NCBI RefSeq assembly: GCF_001570485.1
Contig: NZ_BCTA01000052.1
Span: forward strand, 248,001-312,000
Direction: 5' to 3'
DNA: 64,000 bases
Origin: Mycolicibacterium novocastrense
Lineage (GTDB): Bacteria; Actinomycetota; Actinomycetes; Mycobacteriales; Mycobacteriaceae
The position numbers and the translations under genes are program-made. Below are positions 8,393 to 16,448 of the stretch, piece after piece. How positions within the stretch are numbered: position 1 is the first letter of the stretch; the number at the start of each line of letters is the position of its first letter. Under the pieces are notes generated by a model. It was not told the origin of the DNA and searched no databases. It saw only the letters and a list, made by a program, of their open reading frames with translations.

Positions 8393-9697
8393 TCACCCGC
8401 GCTCGAACACCACCTCGCCCGCGATCACGGTGGCGGCGACCATATCCGACGCCAGCGTCCCGAACACATCGTCGGGGGACGGCTCGAGCACCACCAGATC
8501 GCCTGGCTCCCCGGGCGCGACAGTTCGGCGCCGCACCGGATCATCCCCGGTACCGAAGAACATGGCCAGCGCTTCGGGCGCGGTGATGCGTTCGTCCGCA
8601 CCGAGCACCGCGCCGCTGCCGGTCACCCGTCGCACCGCGGCACGCATCGTCGCCCACGGGTCACCCTCGCCGAACGGCATATCGGTCGACAGCGCGACCG
8701 GCACACCGGCGCGCAACAGCGAAGTGACGCGCCACAATTCATGGTGTTGGTCGGCGGGCACGTCATCGAGGTACTGATCGCCGCGCTCGACGACGAAGTT
8801 CGGCTGCGTCACCACGGTGACACCGCTCGCGGCGAGGGACGCGATGCCGTCGTCGGGAACGACGGAGGCATGCTCGATGCGGTCCCCCGGATGCGTTCCG
8901 GACGCCTGCAGCGCGGCGAGAGTGACGATGAGCTGCGCTGCGGTCACACAGTGCACGGCGACCGGTGCGCCCTCGTCGTGCCGTCCGGCGATCCACGAGG
9001 TGAGACCGTCGAGGTCGAGGTCGGTGTCGTGCAGGATTCGCTTACCGGGCGCTAGGAACAGCACGCGCTGCTGCAGCTCGCCGCGGCGATGGGTATCCAA
9101 AAGCCGGACCATGTCGTCGATCTCGAGGTCCGGGGTGGCGTCGGTGACGCCGGTGACGCCCAGACCGCTGAGCCGTTCGCTGACCTCACCCAGTCCGGTG
9201 TCGTTGCGCTGCAGGGCATCCGACCACGAGGTGTCGACGCTGAGCAAGCGCCCGTCGGGGTGGTCTGCCATTCCGACGTGTGCCAGTCCCGCCGAGTTCA
9301 GTGTCCACAGCACCCCGCTGCGGTATTGCACCCGGACCGGAAGTGTGGGCGCCACCTCGTCGAGCACGGCGCGGTCGAGGTGGCCGGCCACCGCCTCGTG
9401 ATAACCCACGGCCCGTACCCAGCCGTCGGGGCCGGGGTCCGCGTTCGCCAGCGCGCGGGCCAGCTGCGCCCGGTTGCGCACCTCGGCCGGGCCGACCCGC
9501 ACCGACCGCAAAGCCGCTGCGGCGGACCGCAGGTGGACATGGTGATCGTGAAGTCCCGGTATGACGGTCCGACCGGCGGCGTCGTAGACCGGCTCGCCGT
9601 GAAGAGGCGTCAGCGTCGGCTCGACGGCGGTGATGCGTTCCGCGACCCGGATGTCGACGGCGGTGCCGTCGAGCAGGGTGGCCCGCTGGATCAGCAA
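8393..9697 (-). CDS. Amidohydrolase family protein (metal-dependent)
   Basis: A 434-residue protein of the amidohydrolase/imidazolonepropionase-like superfamily. The N-terminal beta-domain leads into the metal-binding HxH as HDHHVHL. Further candidate ligands are in VAVHCVT, IEHASV and LSTDMPFGEGDP, the order expected for a TIM-barrel hydrolase (H, H, D). A C-terminal beta-strand cap (PGDLVVLEPSP, ATVIAGEVVF) completes the fold. The start codon is TTG at 9697 and overlaps the stop of the upstream CoA transferase by seven bases, so the two are translationally coupled. The substrate (amide, ester or cyclic lactam) is unknown. Confidence 0.82.
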   Translation of the reverse strand: MLIQRATLLDGTAVDIRVAERITAVEPTLTPLHGEPVYDAAGRTVIPGLHDHHVHLRSAAAALRSVRVGPAEVRNRAQLARALANADPGPDGWVRAVGYHEAVAGHLDRAVLDEVAPTLPVRVQYRSGVLWTLNSAGLAHVGMADHPDGRLLSVDTSWSDALQRNDTGLGEVSERLSGLGVTGVTDATPDLEIDDMVRLLDTHRRGELQQRVLFLAPGKRILHDTDLDLDGLTSWIAGRHDEGAPVAVHCVTAAQLIVTLAALQASGTHPGDRIEHASVVPDDGIASLAASGVTVVTQPNFVVERGDQYLDDVPADQHHELWRVTSLLRAGVPVALSTDMPFGEGDPWATMRAAVRRVTGSGAVLGADERITAPEALAMFFGTGDDPVRRRTVAPGEPGDLVVLEPSPDDVFGTLASDMVAATVIAGEVVFERG

Positions 9698-10809
9698 GTC
9701 GCGAGCCGTCGCTGCTCGATCAGCTGCTCCACTTCCTCATTGTCCGCCCCCAGCGGTGACGCGGCGGCCGACAGTTGCGGTGCAGCGGCACAGGGTGATT
9801 GGTCGTCCCGCGGTAACTGCGCGTAGGTGGCGGCGACGGCGGCCATCGACATCTCGATCAGTTCGCCTCCCCCGCTGCGCAACGACTGCGCGACGGCCAG
9901 CGCCGCCTCGAGACCGGTCAACGGGTCGGCGATCGCATCGCCGCAGAACTCCGGCTCGTCGGGCTCGCCCCCGGCCAGGCCGCCCGACACGGCGGCGTCA
10001 TCGCCGAACGCGACCCAGTTCTCGCGGCCACCGTCCGTACCGTGACCGGTGACCCGCAGCCACACTCGGCCGTCTCGCGGCGTCACGTCGGTCGGGGCGA
10101 GACCGCGGCGAACCAACGCCGCGGGCCGCGACGACTCGATCACGACGTCCGCGGCGGCCAGCAACGTACGCAGACCTGAGGGCTCATCGAAATCGACGCT
10201 GTAGGACAGCTTTCCGGCATTCATCCAGTCGAAGAACGATTGCGGCCCGTGGCGGGCACCGTCGGGCCGTGCGGCGCTCTCGACCTTGACGACGGTCGCG
10301 CCCGCCGACGCGAGCAACCGTCCACACAGCGGTCCTGCCCACAGCGCCGAGAGGTCCGCGACCAGGAGGCTCTCTGGACCCCGCGTCGCGGTGGCCGCGC
10401 CGAACGGGTACACCCGCGGGGCCTCGGCAGGGGTCTCGGCGAGGCCCGCGGCCGGCAGGCCGAGCAACCGGGCGCGCTCCGTCATGTCGGCACAGTCGTT
10501 TTCGGCGACCCAGCCCTGCACGGCCGCCCACGGATCGTCGACCTCATCGGCCGAGATCAGCGCCGGAACCGCGGCGATGTCGTCGGGTCTCGCCAACGTG
10601 AGGGCACACCAGCCGTCACGGCTGCGCATCAGGCGCGTTGCGCCGCCCGCCGACACTTGCCCGGCCGGCGAGCGGCCCAGCAGCGCGGCTCGCCCGCCGA
10701 TCAACTCGGCGGCGTCGACCCGCACGCCGGTGAAGGTTTCGAAGGCGTCAGCGACCCGCCCGGCCCGGTCGAGCACGGCGGTGGGGACAGTCAACATCGT
10801 CGACGTCAC
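9691..10809 (-). CDS. Class III CoA transferase family protein (CaiB/BaiF type)
   Basis: A 372-residue protein with the family core ADLSALWAGPLCGRLLASAGATVVKVES and a candidate catalytic aspartate in GDAIADPLTGLEAAL. Family members move CoA between carboxylic acids. The first 140 residues look like a degraded or diverged half-domain; this layout is common in shortened actinobacterial members. The start is taken as GTG 10809, and an ATG five codons inside (10797) is a good alternative. It is coupled to the amidohydrolase downstream. Together they could activate and hydrolyse the same small acid or amide, which is inference only. Confidence 0.8.
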   Translation of the reverse strand: MTSTMLTVPTAVLDRAGRVADAFETFTGVRVDAAELIGGRAALLGRSPAGQVSAGGATRLMRSRDGWCALTLARPDDIAAVPALISADEVDDPWAAVQGWVAENDCADMTERARLLGLPAAGLAETPAEAPRVYPFGAATATRGPESLLVADLSALWAGPLCGRLLASAGATVVKVESAARPDGARHGPQSFFDWMNAGKLSYSVDFDEPSGLRTLLAAADVVIESSRPAALVRRGLAPTDVTPRDGRVWLRVTGHGTDGGRENWVAFGDDAAVSGGLAGGEPDEPEFCGDAIADPLTGLEAALAVAQSLRSGGGELIEMSMAAVAATYAQLPRDDQSPCAAAPQLSAAASPLGADNEEVEQLIEQRRLATC

Positions 10810-10862
10810 GCGCCCATTGTCGGCTTACTTCGCACGCGTGCGCCGCCCGGGGTGGGAGCGGC

Positions 10863-11855
10863 TCAGAATTGCAGGGCGGTGAAGCGCCAATCAAGCACGC
10901 TGCGGTCCTGCTCATCGACCGCGTACACCAGCGAGCGCACCGTCAGAAGGCCGCCGCGACCGTCCGCAAGCGGCTCGGCCTTCTCGATGTGCACCTCGCT
11001 GTAGAGCGTGTCCCCTTCGTACACCGGCCCGGTGTGGTCGCAGGACTGCCAACCGAGGACGGTCACCAAGTTGGGCAACACCCGCGTCACCTGGGCCAGC
11101 GCCAGCCCGATGGTGTGGCCGCCGTAGACCAGCCGCCGGTTGTTGACCCGCCAGTCGTGGTGTGTCGCAGCGATGTTCAACGTCAACCGGGCGAGCTCGG
11201 GTGCGCTGCTCACCACGTCGGCGGAGCTGTGCAGCACCGTTCCCGCGAGTCCCGGGGCGAAGTGGGCCCCCGGCACCTTCGCGCGGTACGCCTCGGCGTC
11301 CCAGTCCGCGGTCGGATCGGGTACGGGCGGGGTCTCGGCGCCGATCGTCGACAGGTCGTCGGCGTGCCCGGTGTCGCCGGCGCTGTCGCGCAGCGGCAGC
11401 ATCGCGCAGCGGTGAAAGTCGAGCACCAGGCGGCCGAGGTCGTCGACGGTGGTCATCCGCAGTGCGGCCAATCCGGTCCGCGCCCTGCCGGGCTTGGTGG
11501 AGTTCTCCTTGAGCCCGACCACTTCGGTGCGGGTGAACAGGGTGTCACCGATGACGGGGAACCGGTGAAACACCAGGCCGCGGTAGAACAGGTTGGCCTT
11601 CACCCGCTGGGTGGCCAGGGTGGTCTGACCGATCGCCACGTCGCAGACCAGGGCCGGATGCGCCAGCGGACCGGTCGCACCGGTGACCGCGGTCGCCAGC
11701 TCGCCGTCGAGCGCAAGGCGTAGCCGGTCCCCCACGATCGACTGGTGTACGGCGGCCGCACCCGAGGTCAACGTCATCGGCGGCGCGGTGTCGAAAACCT
11801 GTCCGACGTGCAGATCGTCGAAGTACGGGCCGCTCACGGATGCCCACTCTGGCAT
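10863..11855 (-). CDS. Rv0216-like double-hotdog (MaoC-like) protein
   Basis: A 330-residue protein with two hotdog-fold halves (YFDDLHVGQVF at the N-terminus; VYGGHTIGLALAQVTR and HTGPVYEGDTLY in the second half). It matches M. tuberculosis Rv0216 (337 residues), whose structure is a double hotdog resembling R-specific enoyl-CoA hydratases but with an uncertain active site. A hydratase or acyl-CoA-binding role is likely. The ATG at 11855 is chosen; a GTG six codons inside (11837) is possible. It diverges from fadE3 with only 31 bp between the two start codons, so both genes are probably controlled together. Confidence 0.85.
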   Translation of the reverse strand: MPEWASVSGPYFDDLHVGQVFDTAPPMTLTSGAAAVHQSIVGDRLRLALDGELATAVTGATGPLAHPALVCDVAIGQTTLATQRVKANLFYRGLVFHRFPVIGDTLFTRTEVVGLKENSTKPGRARTGLAALRMTTVDDLGRLVLDFHRCAMLPLRDSAGDTGHADDLSTIGAETPPVPDPTADWDAEAYRAKVPGAHFAPGLAGTVLHSSADVVSSAPELARLTLNIAATHHDWRVNNRRLVYGGHTIGLALAQVTRVLPNLVTVLGWQSCDHTGPVYEGDTLYSEVHIEKAEPLADGRGGLLTVRSLVYAVDEQDRSVLDWRFTALQF

Positions 11856-11886
11856 TGGGCCGCACAAAGTGTCAATATGGCCGTAC

Positions 11887-13035
11887 ATGAACGAGGAAGA
11901 GACGATGCTGGTCGCCACCGTGCGGGCCTTCATCGACCGCGAGGTCAAACCGCGAGTACGCGACGTCGAACACGCCAACGAATACCCCGAGGCGTGGATC
12001 GAGCAGATGAAGCAGATCGGCATATACGGTCTGGCAATCCCCGAGGAATACGGCGGTTCGCCGGTGTCGATGCCCTGCTACGTCGAGGTGACCCAGGAGC
12101 TGTCCCGAGGCTGGATGAGCCTGGCCGGGGCGATGGGCGGGCACACCGTCGTCGCCAAGCTCCTGGTGCTGTTCGGCACCGAGGAGCAGAAGCGCCGCTA
12201 TCTGCCTGCGATGGCGACGGGCGAGATCCGCGCGACGATGGCGCTGACCGAACCCGGCGGTGGTTCGGATCTGCAGAACATGTCGACGACGGCGCTGCCG
12301 TCCGAAGGCGACGGCCTGACCATCAACGGGGTGAAGACCTGGATTTCGAATGCGCGGCGATCCGGTCTGATCGCGCTGTTGTGCAAGACCGATCCGGCCG
12401 CGACTCCGCGCCACAAGGGAATCTCGGTGGTGCTCGTCGAGCAGGGCATGACGGGGCTGTCGGTGTCGCGTGATCTGCCCAAGCTCGGGTACAAGGGCGT
12501 CGAATCGTGTGAGTTGGTATTCGAGGACTGCCGCGTGCCCGCGTCGGCGATCCTCGGCGGCGAACCGGGTAAGGGCTTCGCCCAGATGATGAAAGGCCTT
12601 GAGACGGGCCGTATCCAGGTCGCATCGCGGGCGCTCGGCGTGGCGACGGCCGCGTTGGAGGATGCGCTTCGGTACGCGCAGGAGCGCGAGAGCTTCGGGC
12701 AGCCGATCTGGAAGCACCAGTCGATCGGCAACTACCTGGCCGACATGGCCACCAAGCTCACCGCCGCCCGCCAGTTGACGCGCTACGCCGCCGAGCGCTA
12801 CGACAGCGGCGAGCGCTGCGATATGGAGGCCGGGATGGCGAAGTTGTTCGCCTCCGAGGTCGCGATGGAGATCGCGCTCAACGCGGTCCGCATCCACGGC
12901 GGGTACGGCTATTCCACGGAGTACGACGTCGAAAGGTATTTCCGCGACGCGCCGTTGATGATCGTCGGCGAGGGCACCAACGAGATCCAGCGCAACGTGA
13001 TCGCCTCGCAGTTGGTGTCACGAGGTGGCCTGTAG
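11887..13035 (+). CDS. fadE3: Acyl-CoA dehydrogenase FadE3
   Basis: A single-module FAD acyl-CoA dehydrogenase of 382 residues, by position and sequence the FadE3 (Rv0215c) orthologue. Recognisable parts are the flavin loop ALTEPGGGSDLQNM, the substrate loop ERESFGQPIWKHQS, RIHGGYGYSTEYDVER, and the catalytic-base region VGEGTNEIQRN, whose first glutamate is in the medium-chain ACAD position. It catalyses the first oxidation step of beta-oxidation. ATG 11887 gives a natural N-terminus. The next gene, a GntR regulator, begins three bases after the stop, so they are co-transcribed. Confidence 0.93.
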   Translation: MNEEETMLVATVRAFIDREVKPRVRDVEHANEYPEAWIEQMKQIGIYGLAIPEEYGGSPVSMPCYVEVTQELSRGWMSLAGAMGGHTVVAKLLVLFGTEEQKRRYLPAMATGEIRATMALTEPGGGSDLQNMSTTALPSEGDGLTINGVKTWISNARRSGLIALLCKTDPAATPRHKGISVVLVEQGMTGLSVSRDLPKLGYKGVESCELVFEDCRVPASAILGGEPGKGFAQMMKGLETGRIQVASRALGVATAALEDALRYAQERESFGQPIWKHQSIGNYLADMATKLTAARQLTRYAAERYDSGERCDMEAGMAKLFASEVAMEIALNAVRIHGGYGYSTEYDVERYFRDAPLMIVGEGTNEIQRNVIASQLVSRGGL

Positions 13036-13038
13036 GCG

Positions 13039-13776
13039 ATGAGGTCCGCGCCGGCGTACCAGACCCTGCGCGACCAGTTGCGCGAGCAGATCGCGGCCGG
13101 CCGTTACCGCGACGGGGCCAGGCTTCCGACGGAATCGGAACTCGTTGCCGCGCATGGTCTGTCGCGCCAGACCGTGCGCCGGGCGTTCCAGGACCTGGTG
13201 GCCGAGGGTGTGGTGTACCGGGTGCCGGGCCGCGGTACGTACGCCAGCGGTTCGGGGCGGCGCTATCTGCGCCAGTTCGGCTCGATCGACGACCTGATGA
13301 GCCTGTCCGACGACACCACGATGGAGGTGCTGGGCGGACTGCGGCGCCGGGTCGACGTCGAAGCCGCCAGCAGGTTGCGACTCGACGACGACATCGTGTA
13401 CACGGTGGTGTTTCGGCGGTTGCACGGCACCGACCCCGGGGTGCCGTTCGTGCTGACCACGGTGCATCTGGCGCCGACGGTGGCAGCGGCGGTGGCGGAC
13501 TCACCGGAGTTGACCGACGGGGCGGTCGGCACCCAAACCGTCATCGGACTGCTCGAGCCGCATCTGAGTGCACCGATTGTCGAGGCCGCACAATCGATCA
13601 CGGTCGCCCCCGCCGATGGTGAGGTCGCGGACGCGGTGCGGTGCGAACCCGGTCATCCGATGCTGCGTGTCGACCGGTTGTACTCGGATGCAGAACGCCG
13701 GCCGGTCGAACTGTCGGTCAGCCATTTCCTGCCCGAGCAGTACACCTACCGGGTGACGTTGCGCCGCTCGGGTTGA
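13039..13776 (+). CDS. GntR-family regulator (HutC/FarR subfamily with UTRA domain)
   Basis: The 245-residue protein has an N-terminal winged helix (about 5-70; LPTESELVAAHGLSRQTVRRAFQDLVAEGVVYRVPGRGTYA) and a UTRA effector domain (about 90-240). HutC-type regulators bind acyl-CoA-like, sugar or amino-acid effectors. Because it begins three bases after fadE3 it most likely regulates fadE3 and the divergent Rv0216-type gene in response to a fatty-acid-derived ligand. That is inference. A hairpin follows the gene and separates it from the convergent crotonase gene. Confidence 0.9.
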   Translation: MRSAPAYQTLRDQLREQIAAGRYRDGARLPTESELVAAHGLSRQTVRRAFQDLVAEGVVYRVPGRGTYASGSGRRYLRQFGSIDDLMSLSDDTTMEVLGGLRRRVDVEAASRLRLDDDIVYTVVFRRLHGTDPGVPFVLTTVHLAPTVAAAVADSPELTDGAVGTQTVIGLLEPHLSAPIVEAAQSITVAPADGEVADAVRCEPGHPMLRVDRLYSDAERRPVELSVSHFLPEQYTYRVTLRRSG

Positions 13777-13777
13777 C

Positions 13778-13830
13778 GTGACTTCGGTGTCCTAACAGTC
13801 GCGCAGCGATCGTTTCAGCACCGAAATCAC
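13778..13830. terminator. Bidirectional hairpin between convergent gntR and enoyl-CoA hydratase genes
   Basis: Arms GTGACTTCGGTG (13778-13789) and CACCGAAATCAC (13819-13830) pair over 12 bases with one G-T mismatch and a 29-base loop. The left arm starts two bases after the gntR stop and the right arm covers the stop codon of the convergent gene. There is no U-run, as is usual in mycobacteria. Confidence 0.5.
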
Positions 13831-14711
13831 ACGATGGCGTCGATCAGCCCCCACCGCAGCGCCGTCGGCGGATCGATGGTGCGGCCCGACAACACCAGAT
13901 AGGCCGTGCGCCAGCGGCCGATCCGACGGGTGATGCTCACCGTGCCGCCGGCACCGGGGATCAGCCCGAGAGTCAGCTCCGGCAGCCCGAAGACGGCGTT
14001 CGGGCTCGACTCGATGTGCCCGCAGAACGCCGCCATCTCCAATCCGCTGCCGAGTACTTGACCGTAAACCCGCGCACGGCAGCGCTTGCCGAGGCGGTCA
14101 GTCAACTCGGCCAGCACCAGCGCGGGGCTGTAGCGGGTGCGGGCAAAATGTGCGCTTGCGGGATCGACGAAGCTACCGAACTCGGCGAGATCACCGCCGC
14201 TGCAGAACGACGGCCCGTTGCCGGACAGGATCACCTCGGTGACCGACGGGTCGACCCGCGCGACCTCCAGCGCCTCCAGAAGTGCGCCGCGGGCGTCGGT
14301 GGAGAACGCGTTGTGCCGCCGCACCCGGTTGAACCGCACATGGACGGTATCGTCGATACGTTCGGCCACAACGGGATCGGGGATCTCGGGAACCTGCGAG
14401 GGTCCGCGCTCCTCGAGCCAGCGTGCGAACTCCGGCCCCGACTGCAGCGTGGAATACGCCAGCGATTCGGTGATGACGCCGGCGACGGTGGGGGCGGTGG
14501 GGTCGACGGCGCGAAGGACGTCGTCGCAGATGCCCGCGGCATGCGGCCACTGGGTGCACCGCTGCGTCACTTCGGCGAGGGCATCGGCCACAGACGCGAC
14601 CGTGATGACCCGACGGTCGTCGGAGTCATGTTCGGACAGGGTGAATGTGGCTTCATCGGTGGGCGATTCGATCGCCACGATGATGCCCGAGGGCAATTCG
14701 ACGTGGGTCAC
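13827..14711 (-). CDS. Enoyl-CoA hydratase/isomerase (crotonase) with N-terminal extension
   Basis: A 294-residue crotonase-superfamily protein. The CoA-binding oxyanion loop is SGNGPSFCSGGDLAEFG and the catalytic region is VFGLPELTLGLIPGAGGTVS, with the glutamate in the hydratase position. The first 110 residues are additional to the usual 260-residue enzyme and resemble a diverged extra half. The GTG start at 14711 overlaps the fadD4 stop as GTGA, so translation is coupled. With FadD4 (activation) and FadE3 (dehydrogenation) nearby it supplies the hydration step of a beta-oxidation set for an unidentified acyl chain. Confidence 0.88.
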   Translation of the reverse strand: MTHVELPSGIIVAIESPTDEATFTLSEHDSDDRRVITVASVADALAEVTQRCTQWPHAAGICDDVLRAVDPTAPTVAGVITESLAYSTLQSGPEFARWLEERGPSQVPEIPDPVVAERIDDTVHVRFNRVRRHNAFSTDARGALLEALEVARVDPSVTEVILSGNGPSFCSGGDLAEFGSFVDPASAHFARTRYSPALVLAELTDRLGKRCRARVYGQVLGSGLEMAAFCGHIESSPNAVFGLPELTLGLIPGAGGTVSITRRIGRWRTAYLVLSGRTIDPPTALRWGLIDAIV

Positions 14712-16234
14712 GAGTACTTCTTGACCAGCTCCTGCTTGAGCATCTTACCGGTCTCCGTACGGGGCAGTTGTGCCTCGAACGAGATCGACCGCGGACACTT
14801 GTAGTGGGCCAGGCGTTCCCGCAGCCACTCGAGCAGTTCCTCGGCGAACTCGTCGGTCGCGTCTGCGGGGTCGACGGTCTGCACCACACCCTTCACGCGC
14901 TGGCCCATCTCTTCGTCGTCCACTCCAAACACCGCTGCGTCCAACACCTTCGGATGGGTGATCAATAGGTTCTCGGCTTCCTGCGGATAGATGTTCACCC
15001 CACCGGAAATGATCATGTGGTGTTTGCGGTCCGTGAGGAACATGTAGCCGTCCTCGTCGAGATAGCCCACGTCGCCGACCGTTACCCACCCGTGCCTCTC
15101 ACGCGACTCGGCCGTCTTCACCGGATCGTTGTGGTAGACGAAACTCATTGGGCCCATGTCGAAGTAGATCTGCCCGGGCTGTCCCGGCGGCAGTTCCTCG
15201 CCGTCCTCACCGAGCACATGCGCCTCACCCAGCAGCGGCTTGCCCACCGAGCCCGGGTGGTTGAGCCAGTCCTCGGCGGTGATGAAGGTGATGCCCGCAC
15301 CCTCGGAGGACGAGTAGTACTCGTCGATGACCGGACCCCACCAGTCGATCATCTGCTTCTTGATGTCGACCGGACAGGGCGCGGCGGCATGCACGACTCG
15401 GCGGATCGACGAGAGGTCATACGATTCGCGGATATCAGCCGGGAGTTTGAGCATTCGGACGAACATCGCGGGCACGAACTGCCCGCTGGTGACCCCGTAC
15501 TTCTGGATGGCTATCAGCGCCTCCTCGGGCTCGAACTTCCCCATGATCACCGTGTTGGCCCCCATGGCCTGCGCGGACATCGTCCACATACACGGCGCGG
15601 TGTGGTACAGCGGCGCCGGGCTGAGATACACCGAATCACTGTCCATTTGGATGGCCATCAGCAGGGCGGACAGCATGTTGCCGGCCTGCGCGGGGGAAAC
15701 ATGGGGCAACTCGCGGCGAATCCCTTTGGGGCGTCCGGTGGTTCCGGACGAGTACTGCAGTAGGTCACCCTCGATCTCGTCGGGGATGGGGGTTTCCGGA
15801 TGATCCGCAACGCACTGCGGGTAACGCTGCCAGCCATCGAGGTCGTCGTCGGCGAGAAGCAGCAGATCGGGCAGTCCGTTGGGCAGGTGCTCCGCCAGCT
15901 CCTCGCAAACCTTACGCATCGCCTGTGATCCGATGATCGCCTTGGCGCCGCTGTTGTCGACGATGTAGGCCGCTTCGGCTGCGGTCAGGTGCGTGTTGAT
16001 CACCGCGTAGTACAGGCCGCTGCGCCGGGCCGCCCACATCACGACGTGCAGGTGTTCGTTGTTCTCCATCAGGACGGCGACGGTGTCCCCTTCGACCAGT
16101 CCCGCCTGCCGGAAGTGGTGGGCCAACCGGTTGGCGCGCGCCTCGAGCTCGGCGAACGTCACCGTGATGCCACTGGGATGCATGATGACGGCGGGCTTGT
16201 CGGGCGTGGCCTCGGCATGTTCGCGGATCTGCAT
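14708..16234 (-). CDS. fadD4: Fatty-acyl-CoA/acyl-AMP ligase FadD4
   Basis: An adenylate-forming ligase of 508 residues in the position of M. tuberculosis FadD4 (Rv0214). Core motifs are present: A3 P-loop YSSGTTGRPKG, A5 YYSSSEGAG, A7 GDVGYLDEDGY, A8 DRKHHMIISGGVNIYPQE, and the A10 lysine in PRTETGKMLKQEL. The intact A10 lysine and A8 hinge favour a true acyl-CoA synthetase. It is followed immediately (4-bp overlap) by the crotonase gene. A large hairpin separates it from pckA upstream. Confidence 0.92.
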   Translation of the reverse strand: MQIREHAEATPDKPAVIMHPSGITVTFAELEARANRLAHHFRQAGLVEGDTVAVLMENNEHLHVVMWAARRSGLYYAVINTHLTAAEAAYIVDNSGAKAIIGSQAMRKVCEELAEHLPNGLPDLLLLADDDLDGWQRYPQCVADHPETPIPDEIEGDLLQYSSGTTGRPKGIRRELPHVSPAQAGNMLSALLMAIQMDSDSVYLSPAPLYHTAPCMWTMSAQAMGANTVIMGKFEPEEALIAIQKYGVTSGQFVPAMFVRMLKLPADIRESYDLSSIRRVVHAAAPCPVDIKKQMIDWWGPVIDEYYSSSEGAGITFITAEDWLNHPGSVGKPLLGEAHVLGEDGEELPPGQPGQIYFDMGPMSFVYHNDPVKTAESRERHGWVTVGDVGYLDEDGYMFLTDRKHHMIISGGVNIYPQEAENLLITHPKVLDAAVFGVDDEEMGQRVKGVVQTVDPADATDEFAEELLEWLRERLAHYKCPRSISFEAQLPRTETGKMLKQELVKKYS

Positions 16235-16358
16235 GGGCTGACTCTACGATGCGCCGAGTTGACAGGTGTCAAGTGGTGTCGGTTTCCGATGCCGGCGTGC
16301 TCGCGAGGTCCCGCATCACGGCGAGTGAACCGGGTTCCAACGGTCCGAGAGCCCCCGA

Positions 16359-16405
16359 CGACACTTGAGCACGCTCACAGTGCGGTGAGCGTGCTCAAAG
16401 TGTCG
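16359..16405. terminator. Long hairpin downstream of pckA
   Basis: Left arm 16359-16378 and right arm 16385-16405 pair over 20 bases with a single extra A in the right arm and a six-base loop. It lies 44 bp past the pckA stop and 125 bp before the fadD4 start. A transcription terminator or mRNA 3'-end stabiliser for pckA is the simplest reading. The rest of 16235-16448 shows no gene. Confidence 0.5.
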
Positions 16406-16448
16406 TATTTGCGCGGCGTGTTGTGTGCAAACACGCACGCTCGCGGGG

